This document shows, in pieces, positions 1-8,373 of a stretch of 64,000 nt of DNA. This DNA comes from Poseidonibacter lekithochrous (GTDB lineage Bacteria; Campylobacterota; Campylobacteria; Campylobacterales; Arcobacteraceae), in assembly GCF_013283835.1 (NCBI RefSeq), contig NZ_CP054052.1, forward strand, positions 2,542,001 through 2,606,000, written 5' to 3'. The notes beneath the pieces were generated by a model. That model did not search any database, was not told where the DNA came from, and worked only from the letters and a program-made list of their open reading frames with translations. Each line of letters opens with the position of its first letter. Position 1 is the first letter of the stretch. The translations under genes and the position numbers were made by a program.

Positions 1-123
1 ATTTACTTCTTTTGCAATTTTTAGCATTTCATTATCACTTAACATCTTGTCCATAAAAAGAACACCTGCTGGATTACCACCATCATTTTTATATGAGAAT
101 GCTGATATTTTTTCAACTTTCAT
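1..123 (-). CDS. PhzF-like isomerase/epimerase family protein (N-terminal part only)
   Basis: Partial gene: only the first 41 codons lie in the window and the rest runs off the left edge. The N-terminus reads MKVEKISAFSYKNDGGNPAG, and the GNPAGV segment is the hallmark near the start of PhzF-family proteins (diaminopimelate-epimerase fold, phenazine-biosynthesis-like isomerases). Start is the ATG complementary to 121-123. It is divergent from the AraC-type regulator at 254, which might control it (inference). The substrate cannot be told from this fragment. Confidence 0.72.
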   Translation of the reverse strand, partial: MKVEKISAFSYKNDGGNPAGVLFMDKMLSDNEMLKIAKEVN

Positions 124-241
124 TTTTATTCCTTATTTTTTATAGGTAAATTATAGAGTATTTTTGATCTTATGTCTTCTTCCTTTTATTCATTTAATAT
201 GCTCTATATTGCTATTTTTTATATTTTTAATAGTTATTTGA

Positions 242-247
242 TATAAT
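242..247 (+). promoter_or_regulatory. -10 box of the AraC-family gene, suggesting a leaderless transcript
   Basis: A perfect TATAAT lies only six bases before the ATG at 254. Transcription would then start at or beside the ATG, and no Shine-Dalgarno sequence precedes that ATG. Both facts fit a leaderless mRNA. No clear -35 hexamer is visible, as is common in Campylobacterota promoters. Confidence 0.5.
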
Positions 248-253
248 TTAAAC

Positions 254-1120
254 ATGAAAAGAGATACTAAACACACTAGAGCTGAAATAGTTAATAAATC
301 ACTAGCTTATATTTATAAATACATCGATACTAATATTACATTAGATGAAATAGCAAAAATAAATAGTGTTAGTAAATACCATTTTCATAGAATATTCAAA
401 GAGGAAACCGGAGAAAACTTATTTGAAAGAATTAGTGATATTCGTTTGCAAAAAGCTGCTAATTTACTTATTAGTAATTCCTACTCAACAATTAGTGAAA
501 TTAGAGAACAAAGTGGTTATAGCTCACACTCCTCTTTTGTAAAAGCATTCAAAAATAGATTTGGTTTTACTCCAAGTCAATGGAAAAATGGTGGATATAC
601 TGAATACTCAGAAAAAAACATCTCATATAATGTCAGTTTTAATGATAAGCTTTTAAATATTACTCCAAATATAAAAGTAGTACCAAAAAAAGTCTGTGCC
701 TATATACGCCATAAAGGTTATGATTTATCAGTTAGTAAAACTTGGGAAAGATTAATGGCTTATGCCTATGAAAAAAAGCTCAATAATTCACAACAATTTG
801 GGATTTTTTATGATAACCCTGTTATTACTCCATATGAAAAATGTCATTATATAGCTGGTATAGAAATTGATGAATCTGTTGTATTAAGTAATTCTATTAG
901 TAAATTAGAAATTGAAGAATCACTATGTGCTATCTTTCACTACGAAGGAGTATATGGAGATGTGACTACATTGATGGTCTATATATATAACTTTTGGTTA
1001 CCCAATAGTGAGTATGAAGCTAAAACACTGCCTCCTTATGCAATTTATCATAAGAATCATTTATTAGAAGAGAATGATAATTTTGTTTTAGACTTTTATG
1101 TTCCTATACAGATTGTTTAG
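254..1120 (+). CDS. AraC-family transcriptional regulator with GyrI-like effector domain
   Basis: Two-domain regulator of 288 aa. Residues about 8-110 form the AraC DNA-binding domain with two helix-turn-helix units; the first contains LDEIAKINSVSKYHFHRIF and the second ends in the family signature GFTPSQWK. Residues about 125-288 look like a GyrI-like/AraC effector-binding domain (small-molecule binding), as in the SoxS/Rob-type regulators with the HTH at the N-terminus. No membrane segment. The gene is divergent from the PhzF-like gene and convergent with the kinase at 1160-3763, with which it shares a terminator hairpin. The effector is unknown. Confidence 0.88.
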   Translation: MKRDTKHTRAEIVNKSLAYIYKYIDTNITLDEIAKINSVSKYHFHRIFKEETGENLFERISDIRLQKAANLLISNSYSTISEIREQSGYSSHSSFVKAFKNRFGFTPSQWKNGGYTEYSEKNISYNVSFNDKLLNITPNIKVVPKKVCAYIRHKGYDLSVSKTWERLMAYAYEKKLNNSQQFGIFYDNPVITPYEKCHYIAGIEIDESVVLSNSISKLEIEESLCAIFHYEGVYGDVTTLMVYIYNFWLPNSEYEAKTLPPYAIYHKNHLLEENDNFVLDFYVPIQIV

Positions 1121-1132
1121 AATAGTAGATTC

Positions 1133-1162
1133 AAGCCCTGAGGTATTTTCAAAGGGCTTTTA
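1133..1162. terminator. Bidirectional rho-independent terminator between AraC gene and histidine kinase
   Basis: Perfect 7-bp stem AAGCCCT (1133-1139) / AGGGCTT (1153-1159) with a 13-base loop, followed by TTTTAAG. It lies just after the AraC stop and overlaps the stop codon of the convergent kinase, so it can serve both genes. Confidence 0.6.
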
Positions 1163-3763
1163 AGAAATAGGAAGTGTTATCGTAAACTGGGCACCAGTAT
1201 ATTCAGTTTGCTCATACTTATAACTTGTATTATTAGATTCAATAGTTCCATTCATACCATCTACTATTAAATTATAAGTCATATAAAGTCCCAACCCTGT
1301 ACCTTGAGATTGTTGTTTAGTTGTAAAATATGGCTCGAATATTCTAGGTAATACATTTTCAGGTATTCCACCTGCATTGTCTTTGATTTTTATAACAGCT
1401 TTATCATTTTCTAAATATGAAGAAATAAATATAAGTTTATCATCAACATTTTTTTCATTTAAACTATCTTTTGCATTATTAAAAATATTGATAAAACATT
1501 GGATTAATTCATTTGCATATCCATTTATTTTAATATTATCATCTAACTCTAAAACTATAGAAATGTCATTACTTTTAATTGTACCATCTACTAATAGTAA
1601 AAAACTATTAATATCATTTGTTAAAGTAAAGATTTTTTTATTTTTTTCCCCTTTAATAAAGTCTCTAAAATCATCAATAGTTTTTGATAAGTATTGAGCA
1701 TTATTACCTATTGCATCACATGTACTATTAAACATATCATCACTTAATGCACCATATTCTTTTTGTAGTTTCATGCCTGTAACACCTGTAGATATTACAG
1801 AGAGAGGTTGTCTCCATTGATGAGCTATATTTCCTATCATTTCACCCATTGATGCTAGCTTTTCTGATTGAAATAGTTTTTCTTCTATCTTTCTACTTTT
1901 TTCAACTTCTAAAACTATCCTATCTTCAAGACTTCTATTAATTTCACTTATCTCTTTTGTTTTCTCTTTAACTAAATATTCTAAATTGTTATTAGCTTTT
2001 TTTAAGATGTAGTGTCTATATAAAAACAATAAAATAATAATAAATACAAAACCAAGAATCTGCCAAACTAATCTATAGTCAGTTCCTTTTTCATATTTGA
2101 TAGATACCCAATTGTTTAATATCTCTTGCTGTTTTTTGATATTAACACTTTTTACAGCTTTATTTAATACATTCAATAGAATTTGATCATCATTTCGAAC
2201 TGCTACACCAAGATGTGAGCTTTCATCAAGTTTTCCTGCTATTTTTAGATTAGCTAATAAACCTTTTTGGAATTGTAAACTTATACTTGGTAGCATTCCT
2301 ATATAACCATATAGTTCACCTTCATTTACTTTCATTAATCCATCTTGAATATTTTCTACTTCTACCATGATTAAGTTTGGATATTTATTTTTTAATAATT
2401 CAGCGTAAGAATAACCTTTTACTATCCCTACCCTTTTATTTTTAATATCTTCAATATTATTTATAAATGGTACATTCAATTTTGTTGCAATAACTATTGG
2501 TACATTTAAATACGGTACACTAAAATTAAGATAATTTTTTCTACTAGAAGTTTCCCTTGCCAAAGATAAAATATCACATTTTCTTGTTTTTACATTTTCT
2601 AGTGACTCACTCCATGTTTTTGTTTTTAATACAGTGATATCTGTTTTTAAATTATTTCTAAAAATATCATAGTAATCAGCAGTCATACCAATATGTTTAC
2701 CATTTTCATCAAACTTTTCAAAGGGCATAGCATTAGGGTCAATACACATAATAATGTTTTTTTTCTCTTTAAGATATTTTTTTTCTTTTTCTGTTAAGTT
2801 AATATTATTGATATTTTCATTGTATATAAATTCATTTATGTCAACTTGATTATCTAATAATCCCATAACATTGTACAAATCAGCAATTCTTTTGAGTTTA
2901 TTTTTATCAATATTTCCTAAATTATTAGTATTGTAAAAAGATAGTTTTTTAAGCTCTTTACCTTCAAAAATCAATTCTTCTTTTGATAAATTCTGTGTAT
3001 TATATTTTGATAGTATTAAATCAACAGATTCTTCGATATTAGAATATGCATACTCCCATCCTTTTAATGAAGCTCTTTTAAAAGCTTTTACCATTTTAGG
3101 TTCATTAGAAATCAGATGCTCACTTGTAAATAATAAATCACTATACATATCAAAACCATATTCTTTTGGTGCAAACATATTGTAACTTATCCCCTTATTT
3201 TGCAAAATAAAGGGTGATTTAGATGTATATGCAGACATAATATCAGTATTTTTTTCTATTAAATCATTTATGTCATGAGTATGTTTTAAAAAGTTTAAAT
3301 CTTCTAAATCAACATTTTTAGAATTAAGCATTGCTTTAAGAGAAACTTCACTTGCATTAGCAATTGTAGTCATGATTCTTTTATTTTTAAAATCATTGAT
3401 AGAATTTATTTTTGATTCTTTTGTAGTTAGAAGAACAAGAGGACTGGCTTGAAATAAAGCATATAAAGCAACAATATTTTTGTGCTTAGCTCTATCTAAA
3501 ATTAAAGCCTCTCTTCCAATTGCAAAGTCAATTGTATTATTACTAACCTCTTTTGGTATATCTATTCCAAATTTGAATGGTTTTATTTCAACATCCAATC
3601 CTAGTTCTTTATAAAAACCTTTTTCTTTTGCAATATAATAACCTGCAAATTGAAATTGGTCGAACCAAGATAATTGTAGAGTAACTTTCTTAACTTCTGA
3701 TGTTGCAGTTAAAGATTGTGTAAACAATAGTAAAATAATAATAAATTTATGTAAATAATTCAT
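1160..3763 (-). CDS. Hybrid sensor histidine kinase with NMT1/THI5-like and SBP_bac_3 sensing modules
   Basis: Inner-membrane sensor kinase of 867 aa. Residues 1-22 are a signal peptide or first membrane anchor. Residues 28-290 resemble NMT1/THI5/SsuA-type binding proteins (LSWFDQFQFAGYYIAKEKGF). Residues 335-555 resemble the solute-binding protein family 3. A membrane helix follows at 565-582, a coiled coil at 585-635, then the H-box SMGEMIGNIAHQWRQPL with phospho-accepting H648, the N-box FNNAKDSL (761-768), G1 DNAGGIP (795-801) and G2 GTGLGLYM (821-828). There is no receiver domain and no response regulator next door, so it is an orphan kinase. Two different periplasmic binding-protein folds in one sensor suggest it detects one or two small ligands; which ones is unknown. 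Confidence 0.9.
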   Translation of the reverse strand: MNYLHKFIIILLLFTQSLTATSEVKKVTLQLSWFDQFQFAGYYIAKEKGFYKELGLDVEIKPFKFGIDIPKEVSNNTIDFAIGREALILDRAKHKNIVALYALFQASPLVLLTTKESKINSINDFKNKRIMTTIANASEVSLKAMLNSKNVDLEDLNFLKHTHDINDLIEKNTDIMSAYTSKSPFILQNKGISYNMFAPKEYGFDMYSDLLFTSEHLISNEPKMVKAFKRASLKGWEYAYSNIEESVDLILSKYNTQNLSKEELIFEGKELKKLSFYNTNNLGNIDKNKLKRIADLYNVMGLLDNQVDINEFIYNENINNINLTEKEKKYLKEKKNIIMCIDPNAMPFEKFDENGKHIGMTADYYDIFRNNLKTDITVLKTKTWSESLENVKTRKCDILSLARETSSRKNYLNFSVPYLNVPIVIATKLNVPFINNIEDIKNKRVGIVKGYSYAELLKNKYPNLIMVEVENIQDGLMKVNEGELYGYIGMLPSISLQFQKGLLANLKIAGKLDESSHLGVAVRNDDQILLNVLNKAVKSVNIKKQQEILNNWVSIKYEKGTDYRLVWQILGFVFIIILLFLYRHYILKKANNNLEYLVKEKTKEISEINRSLEDRIVLEVEKSRKIEEKLFQSEKLASMGEMIGNIAHQWRQPLSVISTGVTGMKLQKEYGALSDDMFNSTCDAIGNNAQYLSKTIDDFRDFIKGEKNKKIFTLTNDINSFLLLVDGTIKSNDISIVLELDDNIKINGYANELIQCFINIFNNAKDSLNEKNVDDKLIFISSYLENDKAVIKIKDNAGGIPENVLPRIFEPYFTTKQQSQGTGLGLYMTYNLIVDGMNGTIESNNTSYKYEQTEYTGAQFTITLPIS

Positions 3764-3942
3764 AAGTTAATTATACATGTATTCTATTTAATATGCTCTT
3801 TTGAACTGTATAATAAAATAACATCAAATGAAGTGATAAAAATTAAGAATAAAATGTACCCTACTGTATTATCAAATGCTTAATAAGAATAAATAATCCT
3901 AAAATATTTGCTTATAAAAAACTATAAAACTTATAAAGTACA

Positions 3943-3960
3943 TTAAACTATATAGTTTAA
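3943..3960. repeat. Perfect 18-bp palindrome
   Basis: TTAAACTATATAGTTTAA is a perfect palindrome without spacer, in the gene-poor flank. It could be a binding site for a dimeric protein, or a chance AT-rich palindrome. No T-run follows it. Confidence 0.5.
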
Positions 3961-4089
3961 CAGTTTTAATGAGAATGAAGTAACTTAATTTTTATTTTTA
4001 AATTATATTTAATATAAAATGCAATATAAATTACAATGTTTAATATCTAAAGCTTCTTAAATATTATAAGCAAAGCCCTAATAACATAT

Positions 4090-4122
4090 AAATGACATAA
4101 ACCAATGTAGTTTATGTCGTTT
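4090..4122. repeat. Inverted repeat / possible terminator or element end
   Basis: Perfect 9-bp arms GACATAAAC (4094-4102) and GTTTATGTC (4110-4118) with a 7-base loop. One T/G mismatch follows, then AAA/TTT (4090-4092 and 4120-4122). On the minus strand it lies downstream of the remnant ORF at 4180-4383, where it could be an old terminator. It is among the strongest hairpins in this gene-free stretch. Confidence 0.5.
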
Positions 4123-4179
4123 CAGCAGGTGTAATTAAGCTAATAATGTCAGATTAGGCTCTTTAGTTGAAAATATTCT

Positions 4180-4383
4180 CTAGGCTAGGTCAAATAGACC
4201 AACATTGATTTTATAGTCTTTTGATAGAGAAGTGATTTTACGAGAAGTGAAGCATCTTCCAGTATCCTTATTTACTCCTACAATATTTTTAGCACGCATA
4301 AGGTTCTCTTGGATTACATTCATAATGGTGTAATCTATCTTTGTCTCTATATAAAACAATGATGACAATGTTTCTATTACTGG
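4180..4383 (-). pseudogene. Remnant ORF of unknown family
   Basis: An open frame of about 67 codons with a possible TTG start at 4368 and no good Shine-Dalgarno sequence. In-frame codons continue upstream to a stop near 4386. The product contains MNVIQENLMRAKNIVGVNKD and KITSLSKDYKINVGLFDLA, an ordinary-looking soluble composition unlike random AT-rich translation, so I read it as the tail of a decayed gene. I do not recognise the family. It may be the remains of a mobile-element gene, given the dead recombinase at the other end of the island. Confidence 0.3.
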
Positions 4384-4532
4384 TATTTATTGTAACAATT
4401 TTTACAAATATAAATTTATAAATTTTGTATTAGATATTGTTCAATAACTTAGAATTTACTATAAATAAGCTAGAATAGCGAAAAAGTATACATAAATTAA
4501 AATATGTTTAGTTGTAAAATATTTATTACAAA

Positions 4533-4573
4533 TTGACATTATTTTAAAAGAAATATGTAAATTTTGTTAAAAT
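4533..4573 (+). promoter_or_regulatory. Candidate promoter of the restriction-modification operon
   Basis: TTGACA at 4533-4538 matches a -35 box. Candidate -10 sequences are TAAATT at 4558-4563 (19-base spacer) or the weaker TAAAAT at 4568. The methyltransferase start is at 4604. The exact -10 is uncertain. Confidence 0.35.
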
Positions 4574-4603
4574 ACACAAAATCAAATCTAAGGTAGTATA
4601 GTA

Positions 4604-6514
4604 TTGCAAACACTAGTAAATAATAAAGATAATAATATTATAAATAAAAATAAGCTTGTAAAACCAATCTTAAAATGGGCAGGAGGTAAAACGCAGCTTT
4701 TACCTGAATTAATTAGTAGAATGCCCCTTCAGTATAATAATTATATAGAACCATTTTTTGGTGGTGGAGCACTTTTTTTTGCAAATAACCCTGAAAACTC
4801 TATACTAGCTGATATTAACCCAGAACTTGTAAATCTTTATACCTCAATAGCTAAAGAACCACAGAATATTATTAGTATATTAAAAACTTACGAAAACTCA
4901 GAAGAATTTTTTTATGAAATGAGAGCTCAAGATTACAATTCTCTTACAAATATAGAAAAAGCAGCTAGAACTTTATTTTTAAATAAAACATGCTTTAATG
5001 GCCTATATAGAGTTAATAAAAAAGGATTATTCAATACTCCATATGGAAGATACAAAAATCCAAATTTCGTTAATGAAGATGGTATATTTGCAGCATCTCA
5101 GATGTTAAGTAATACAACATTTGAAAACTTAGGATATAAAGAAACACTTCATCTTCATGCAAAAGAAGGAGATTTTATATTTTTAGACCCACCATATTTA
5201 CCAATAGGAAAGTATGAAGACTTTAAAAGATATACAAAAGAAGGTTTTTACGAAGAAGATCACAAAGAATTAGCTAAAGAAGTTAAACGATTGTCCGAAA
5301 TTGGATGTCATGTTATACTAACTAATTCAAATTCACCTTTAGTTTACGATTTATACGAAGATTTTGATATTACTGTTGTACAAACTAAAAGGTATGTAAA
5401 TAGTAATGCTAATAAACGTACAGGAGAAGATATAATTGTATCTGCGCCTCCTAAACTTAGAAAAATGGTTAACATTGGGTATAAAGAATTACCAGAACAA
5501 GTATCCAAATATCCTACAACAAGGTATATGGGCAGTAAACAATCTTTATTAAAACAAATATCTAATGCTACGGCACCTTTTAAATTTGAATCTGTTTTAG
5601 ATCTATTCTCCGGAAGTGGAATTGTTAGTTATATGTTTAAAACACTTGGAAAAAGTGTGATTACAAATGATTATATGACTATGAATACAACTCTTTCAAA
5701 TGCATTAATTAGCAATTCAAATATTAAATTAACAGAAAAAGATATAAATCAATTATTAGAGGGTGAACAACATAATAATGGTTTTGTTTCACAAACATTT
5801 GAAAATATTTATTATACAGATGAAGATAATGCATTTATTGATTTAGTTCGAGAGAATATTACGAAGCTTAAATGTAAAACAAAACAAGCATTAGCGATGA
5901 GCGCATTAATAAGAGCATGTACAAAAAAAAGACCTAGAGGTATTTTTACATATACTGGGTTTAGATATAATGATGGTAGAAAAGATCTTAAAATGTCATT
6001 TGAGGAACAATTTTTATCTGCTATTGAAATTTTAAATAATGCTGTATTTGATAATGGTAAAGTGAATAAGTCATTGAATAAAGATGCAATGAGTTTAAGA
6101 TCAAAAGCTGACTTAGTCTATATAGACCCTCCTTACTATAATCCAACTTCTGATAATGAGTATGTTAGAAGATACCATTTTGTTGAAGGACTCTCTAGAG
6201 ATTGGAAAGATGTTCAAATGCAATGGGAAACAAAAACAAAAAAATTTAAAAACTATCCAACACCATTCAGTACGAAAATTGGTGCTTATGATGCATTTGA
6301 TAAACTATTTAGAAAACATAAAGATAGCATTTTAGTAGTTTCTTATTCTTCTAACTCTTTTCCTACAAAAGATGAAATGATAGGACTCTTGGCAAAATAC
6401 AAAAAAGATGTAGAAGTAATAGCAATAGACTACACATATAGTATGGGTAACCAAGCTCATAAAGTAAATGATAATAAAAATAGAGTACAAGAATATATTT
6501 TTATAGGCTACTAG
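4604..6514 (+). CDS. Bifunctional (two-headed) DNA adenine-N6 methyltransferase, M.FokI/M.LlaI type
   Basis: 636 aa made of two Dam-like (MethyltransfD12) domains in tandem. Domain 1: motif X KWAGGKT (24-30), SAM-binding EPFFGGGALFF (49-59) and catalytic DPPY (195-198). Domain 2: RYMGSKQ (307-313), LDLFSGSG (about 332-339) and a second DPPY (508-511). Families with this architecture (M.FokI, M.StsI, M.LlaI) methylate the two strands of an asymmetric site with separate domains. The start is TTG with AAGG upstream; no ATG fits better. It leads a tight operon, 4 bases before the McrB-like gene, so it should protect host DNA from the McrB/McrC nuclease. Both catalytic motifs are intact. The recognition sequence cannot be read from the protein. 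Confidence 0.9.
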   Translation: MQTLVNNKDNNIINKNKLVKPILKWAGGKTQLLPELISRMPLQYNNYIEPFFGGGALFFANNPENSILADINPELVNLYTSIAKEPQNIISILKTYENSEEFFYEMRAQDYNSLTNIEKAARTLFLNKTCFNGLYRVNKKGLFNTPYGRYKNPNFVNEDGIFAASQMLSNTTFENLGYKETLHLHAKEGDFIFLDPPYLPIGKYEDFKRYTKEGFYEEDHKELAKEVKRLSEIGCHVILTNSNSPLVYDLYEDFDITVVQTKRYVNSNANKRTGEDIIVSAPPKLRKMVNIGYKELPEQVSKYPTTRYMGSKQSLLKQISNATAPFKFESVLDLFSGSGIVSYMFKTLGKSVITNDYMTMNTTLSNALISNSNIKLTEKDINQLLEGEQHNNGFVSQTFENIYYTDEDNAFIDLVRENITKLKCKTKQALAMSALIRACTKKRPRGIFTYTGFRYNDGRKDLKMSFEEQFLSAIEILNNAVFDNGKVNKSLNKDAMSLRSKADLVYIDPPYYNPTSDNEYVRRYHFVEGLSRDWKDVQMQWETKTKKFKNYPTPFSTKIGAYDAFDKLFRKHKDSILVVSYSSNSFPTKDEMIGLLAKYKKDVEVIAIDYTYSMGNQAHKVNDNKNRVQEYIFIGY

Positions 6515-6518
6515 AAAA

Positions 6519-8372
6519 ATGACTAACAGAGAAAAATATATAATCGTTTTAAAAAAAATTGATGATTGGACAAATACTAAAAATTGGGCTGAAGAAATTG
6601 CAAAAGAATTTCCCGATTTATTAGAACATGTAGACCTACAAGCCAAAAAACACAATAAACCCAGCACAGGACTTGCTGAAATTAGACGTAGACTTGATAG
6701 TGACTTAAGTTCAAATGGACTTAAATATGTAGAAACAAAATTGGATAAAGAAAAAAAACATAAATTAGCAAGATATAATGAAAATTTTAATCAAGAGGAA
6801 AATTTAATGAATATAATTAATAGTACAGATGAGTTTTATGAACATTATAAAAAATCAGGTTTTTATTTCCCAACACCATTATTAACTACTTATGCACTTT
6901 CATTGCATACTAAGCCTTTTGTTCTATTATCTGGTATTAGTGGAACTGGTAAAACTAAGATTTCTCAACTATTCAATGTTATGGAAACTTCTGAAAAAGA
7001 TGAAGATGTACCAGTTGACACAGAATCATTTATTATTAAAGTACCAAAAACTTTTGATAGATTTAATTTCCCTCAAAAACTATTAGCAACAATATTAACA
7101 GAGAAGGAACTTGCAGAATTTAATAAAAATGCTGAAAAATTTAAAAAGAGTGGTTCTGGAGGAAATTTTACTAAAGCTCATATTTTAACTATTGAAGATA
7201 AATTTGGTGAATTTAAAATTGGAGTATATGGACAAAGAGCATCTAGTCCATTAATAAGAGCTAGATATAAAAAGAGCAGAACTGATAAAACTGGTGAAGA
7301 CTATGATTCAACAAAACATTTATCTCAAAACTATAATGTTGGTGATATATTAAAACTAGAAAAAACTGGAGAGAAAACGTTCAAAGTAGTCTCAGTAAAC
7401 GATACCACGGTAAAACAGCAAGTTGAAGCTCATGATTTAAATACTATTCAGCGTTTTTGTTTTATACCTGTAAAAAGTGATTGGACAGATAGTAGTGAAT
7501 TATTTGGTTTTTACAATTTAATAGAACAAAAATATCATATTACTAAATTTTTAGACTTCATTTTAACAGCAAGAAATAATCCCGAATATCCTTTCTTTGT
7601 TCTTTTTGATGAAATGAATTTATCTAAAGTGGAACATTACTTTAGTGATGTTCTTAGTTGTTTAGAGAGTAGAAGAATGGAAGAAGATAACATGCTCCAA
7701 GAACCAATCCCTTTATACAATGGATTGAATACATTAGTGACTGATTCAGAAAAGTTTGAAGAGATTCCAAATTCAATTGAACTTCCTACAAATTTGTATA
7801 TAACTGGTACAGTAAATATTGATGAAAGTACTTATATGTTTAGCCCAAAAGTATTAGATAGAGCTAATGTTATAGAATTTAATGAAGTAAACTTAGATAC
7901 TTACGGGAAAGAACTGCCAACGGATGATGATCAATATAAATTAAAAGATTTTCCGAATTTTACTGAACTTAATTTAGCAACAATGGAGTCATATAAGGGA
8001 CTTCCTCCAAAAATCAAAACACATCTAATTGAAATAAATGCAATTTTAAAAGAATATCATTTGCATTTTGGATATAGAACAGCAAATGAAGTAGCGCTAT
8101 ATATTAACAATGCTATAAAATATATTGATAACACTGAAATAACTCAATTAACTGCATTAGATAATCAATTGGTTCAAAAAGTATTTCCAAAACTAAATGG
8201 TAGTTATGCAATGCTTGAAGCACCTTTAAATAAAATTTTAAAATACCTGTCAAAACAAGATGATATTTCCAAAATTAAAGCTGAAGACACCTTATTTCCT
8301 AAAACTATTAATAAACTACAAAAAATGTATCACAAATTAGCCACAAGTGGATACACAAGTTTTATAGATTAA
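6519..8372 (+). CDS. McrB-like AAA+ GTPase subunit of a restriction endonuclease, with inserted domain
   Basis: 617 aa. Walker A GISGTGKT (139-146), Walker B FFVLFDE (359-365), the McrB-type sensor region TGTVNIDEST (429-438, equivalent to the MNTADRS motif) and a likely arginine finger LDRAN (446-450). Strand beta2 with the McrB-subfamily pattern FIPVKSDWTDSSELFGFYN (about 315-333) lies some 155 residues after the Walker A helix. In classical McrB this gap is short, so residues about 160-308 form an inserted, partly beta-rich domain. The N-terminal 100 residues show no known DNA-binding module. In this family GTP hydrolysis drives translocation and activates the partner nuclease. The gene is 4 bases after the methyltransferase and 1 base before the McrC-like gene. 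Confidence 0.87.
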   Translation: MTNREKYIIVLKKIDDWTNTKNWAEEIAKEFPDLLEHVDLQAKKHNKPSTGLAEIRRRLDSDLSSNGLKYVETKLDKEKKHKLARYNENFNQEENLMNIINSTDEFYEHYKKSGFYFPTPLLTTYALSLHTKPFVLLSGISGTGKTKISQLFNVMETSEKDEDVPVDTESFIIKVPKTFDRFNFPQKLLATILTEKELAEFNKNAEKFKKSGSGGNFTKAHILTIEDKFGEFKIGVYGQRASSPLIRARYKKSRTDKTGEDYDSTKHLSQNYNVGDILKLEKTGEKTFKVVSVNDTTVKQQVEAHDLNTIQRFCFIPVKSDWTDSSELFGFYNLIEQKYHITKFLDFILTARNNPEYPFFVLFDEMNLSKVEHYFSDVLSCLESRRMEEDNMLQEPIPLYNGLNTLVTDSEKFEEIPNSIELPTNLYITGTVNIDESTYMFSPKVLDRANVIEFNEVNLDTYGKELPTDDDQYKLKDFPNFTELNLATMESYKGLPPKIKTHLIEINAILKEYHLHFGYRTANEVALYINNAIKYIDNTEITQLTALDNQLVQKVFPKLNGSYAMLEAPLNKILKYLSKQDDISKIKAEDTLFPKTINKLQKMYHKLATSGYTSFID

Positions 8373-8373
8373 T

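Larger units (their letters stand above)
3764..4532. other. Gene-poor left flank of the restriction island
   Basis: About 770 bases of very AT-rich DNA with no intact gene. It holds a perfect 18-bp palindrome (3943-3960), a strong inverted repeat (4090-4122) and a short remnant ORF on the minus strand (4180-4383). The sequence looks like eroded accessory DNA separating the core-like kinase gene from the restriction-modification operon. I see no tRNA or recognisable attachment site. Confidence 0.5.

Noticed and set aside
192-3799. 14-bp direct repeat (ATTTAATATGCTCT) at 192-205 and 3786-3799 flanking the AraC and kinase genes
   Set aside because: Considered as an attachment-site duplication, but the genes between look ordinary, the match stops at 14 AT-rich bases, and no recombinase lies inside. 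Chance cannot be excluded.
6332-6667. 111-aa minus-strand ORF across the methyltransferase/McrB junction
   Set aside because: It is antisense to two well-supported genes, has Cys/Phe/Tyr-rich shadow composition and no ribosome site.
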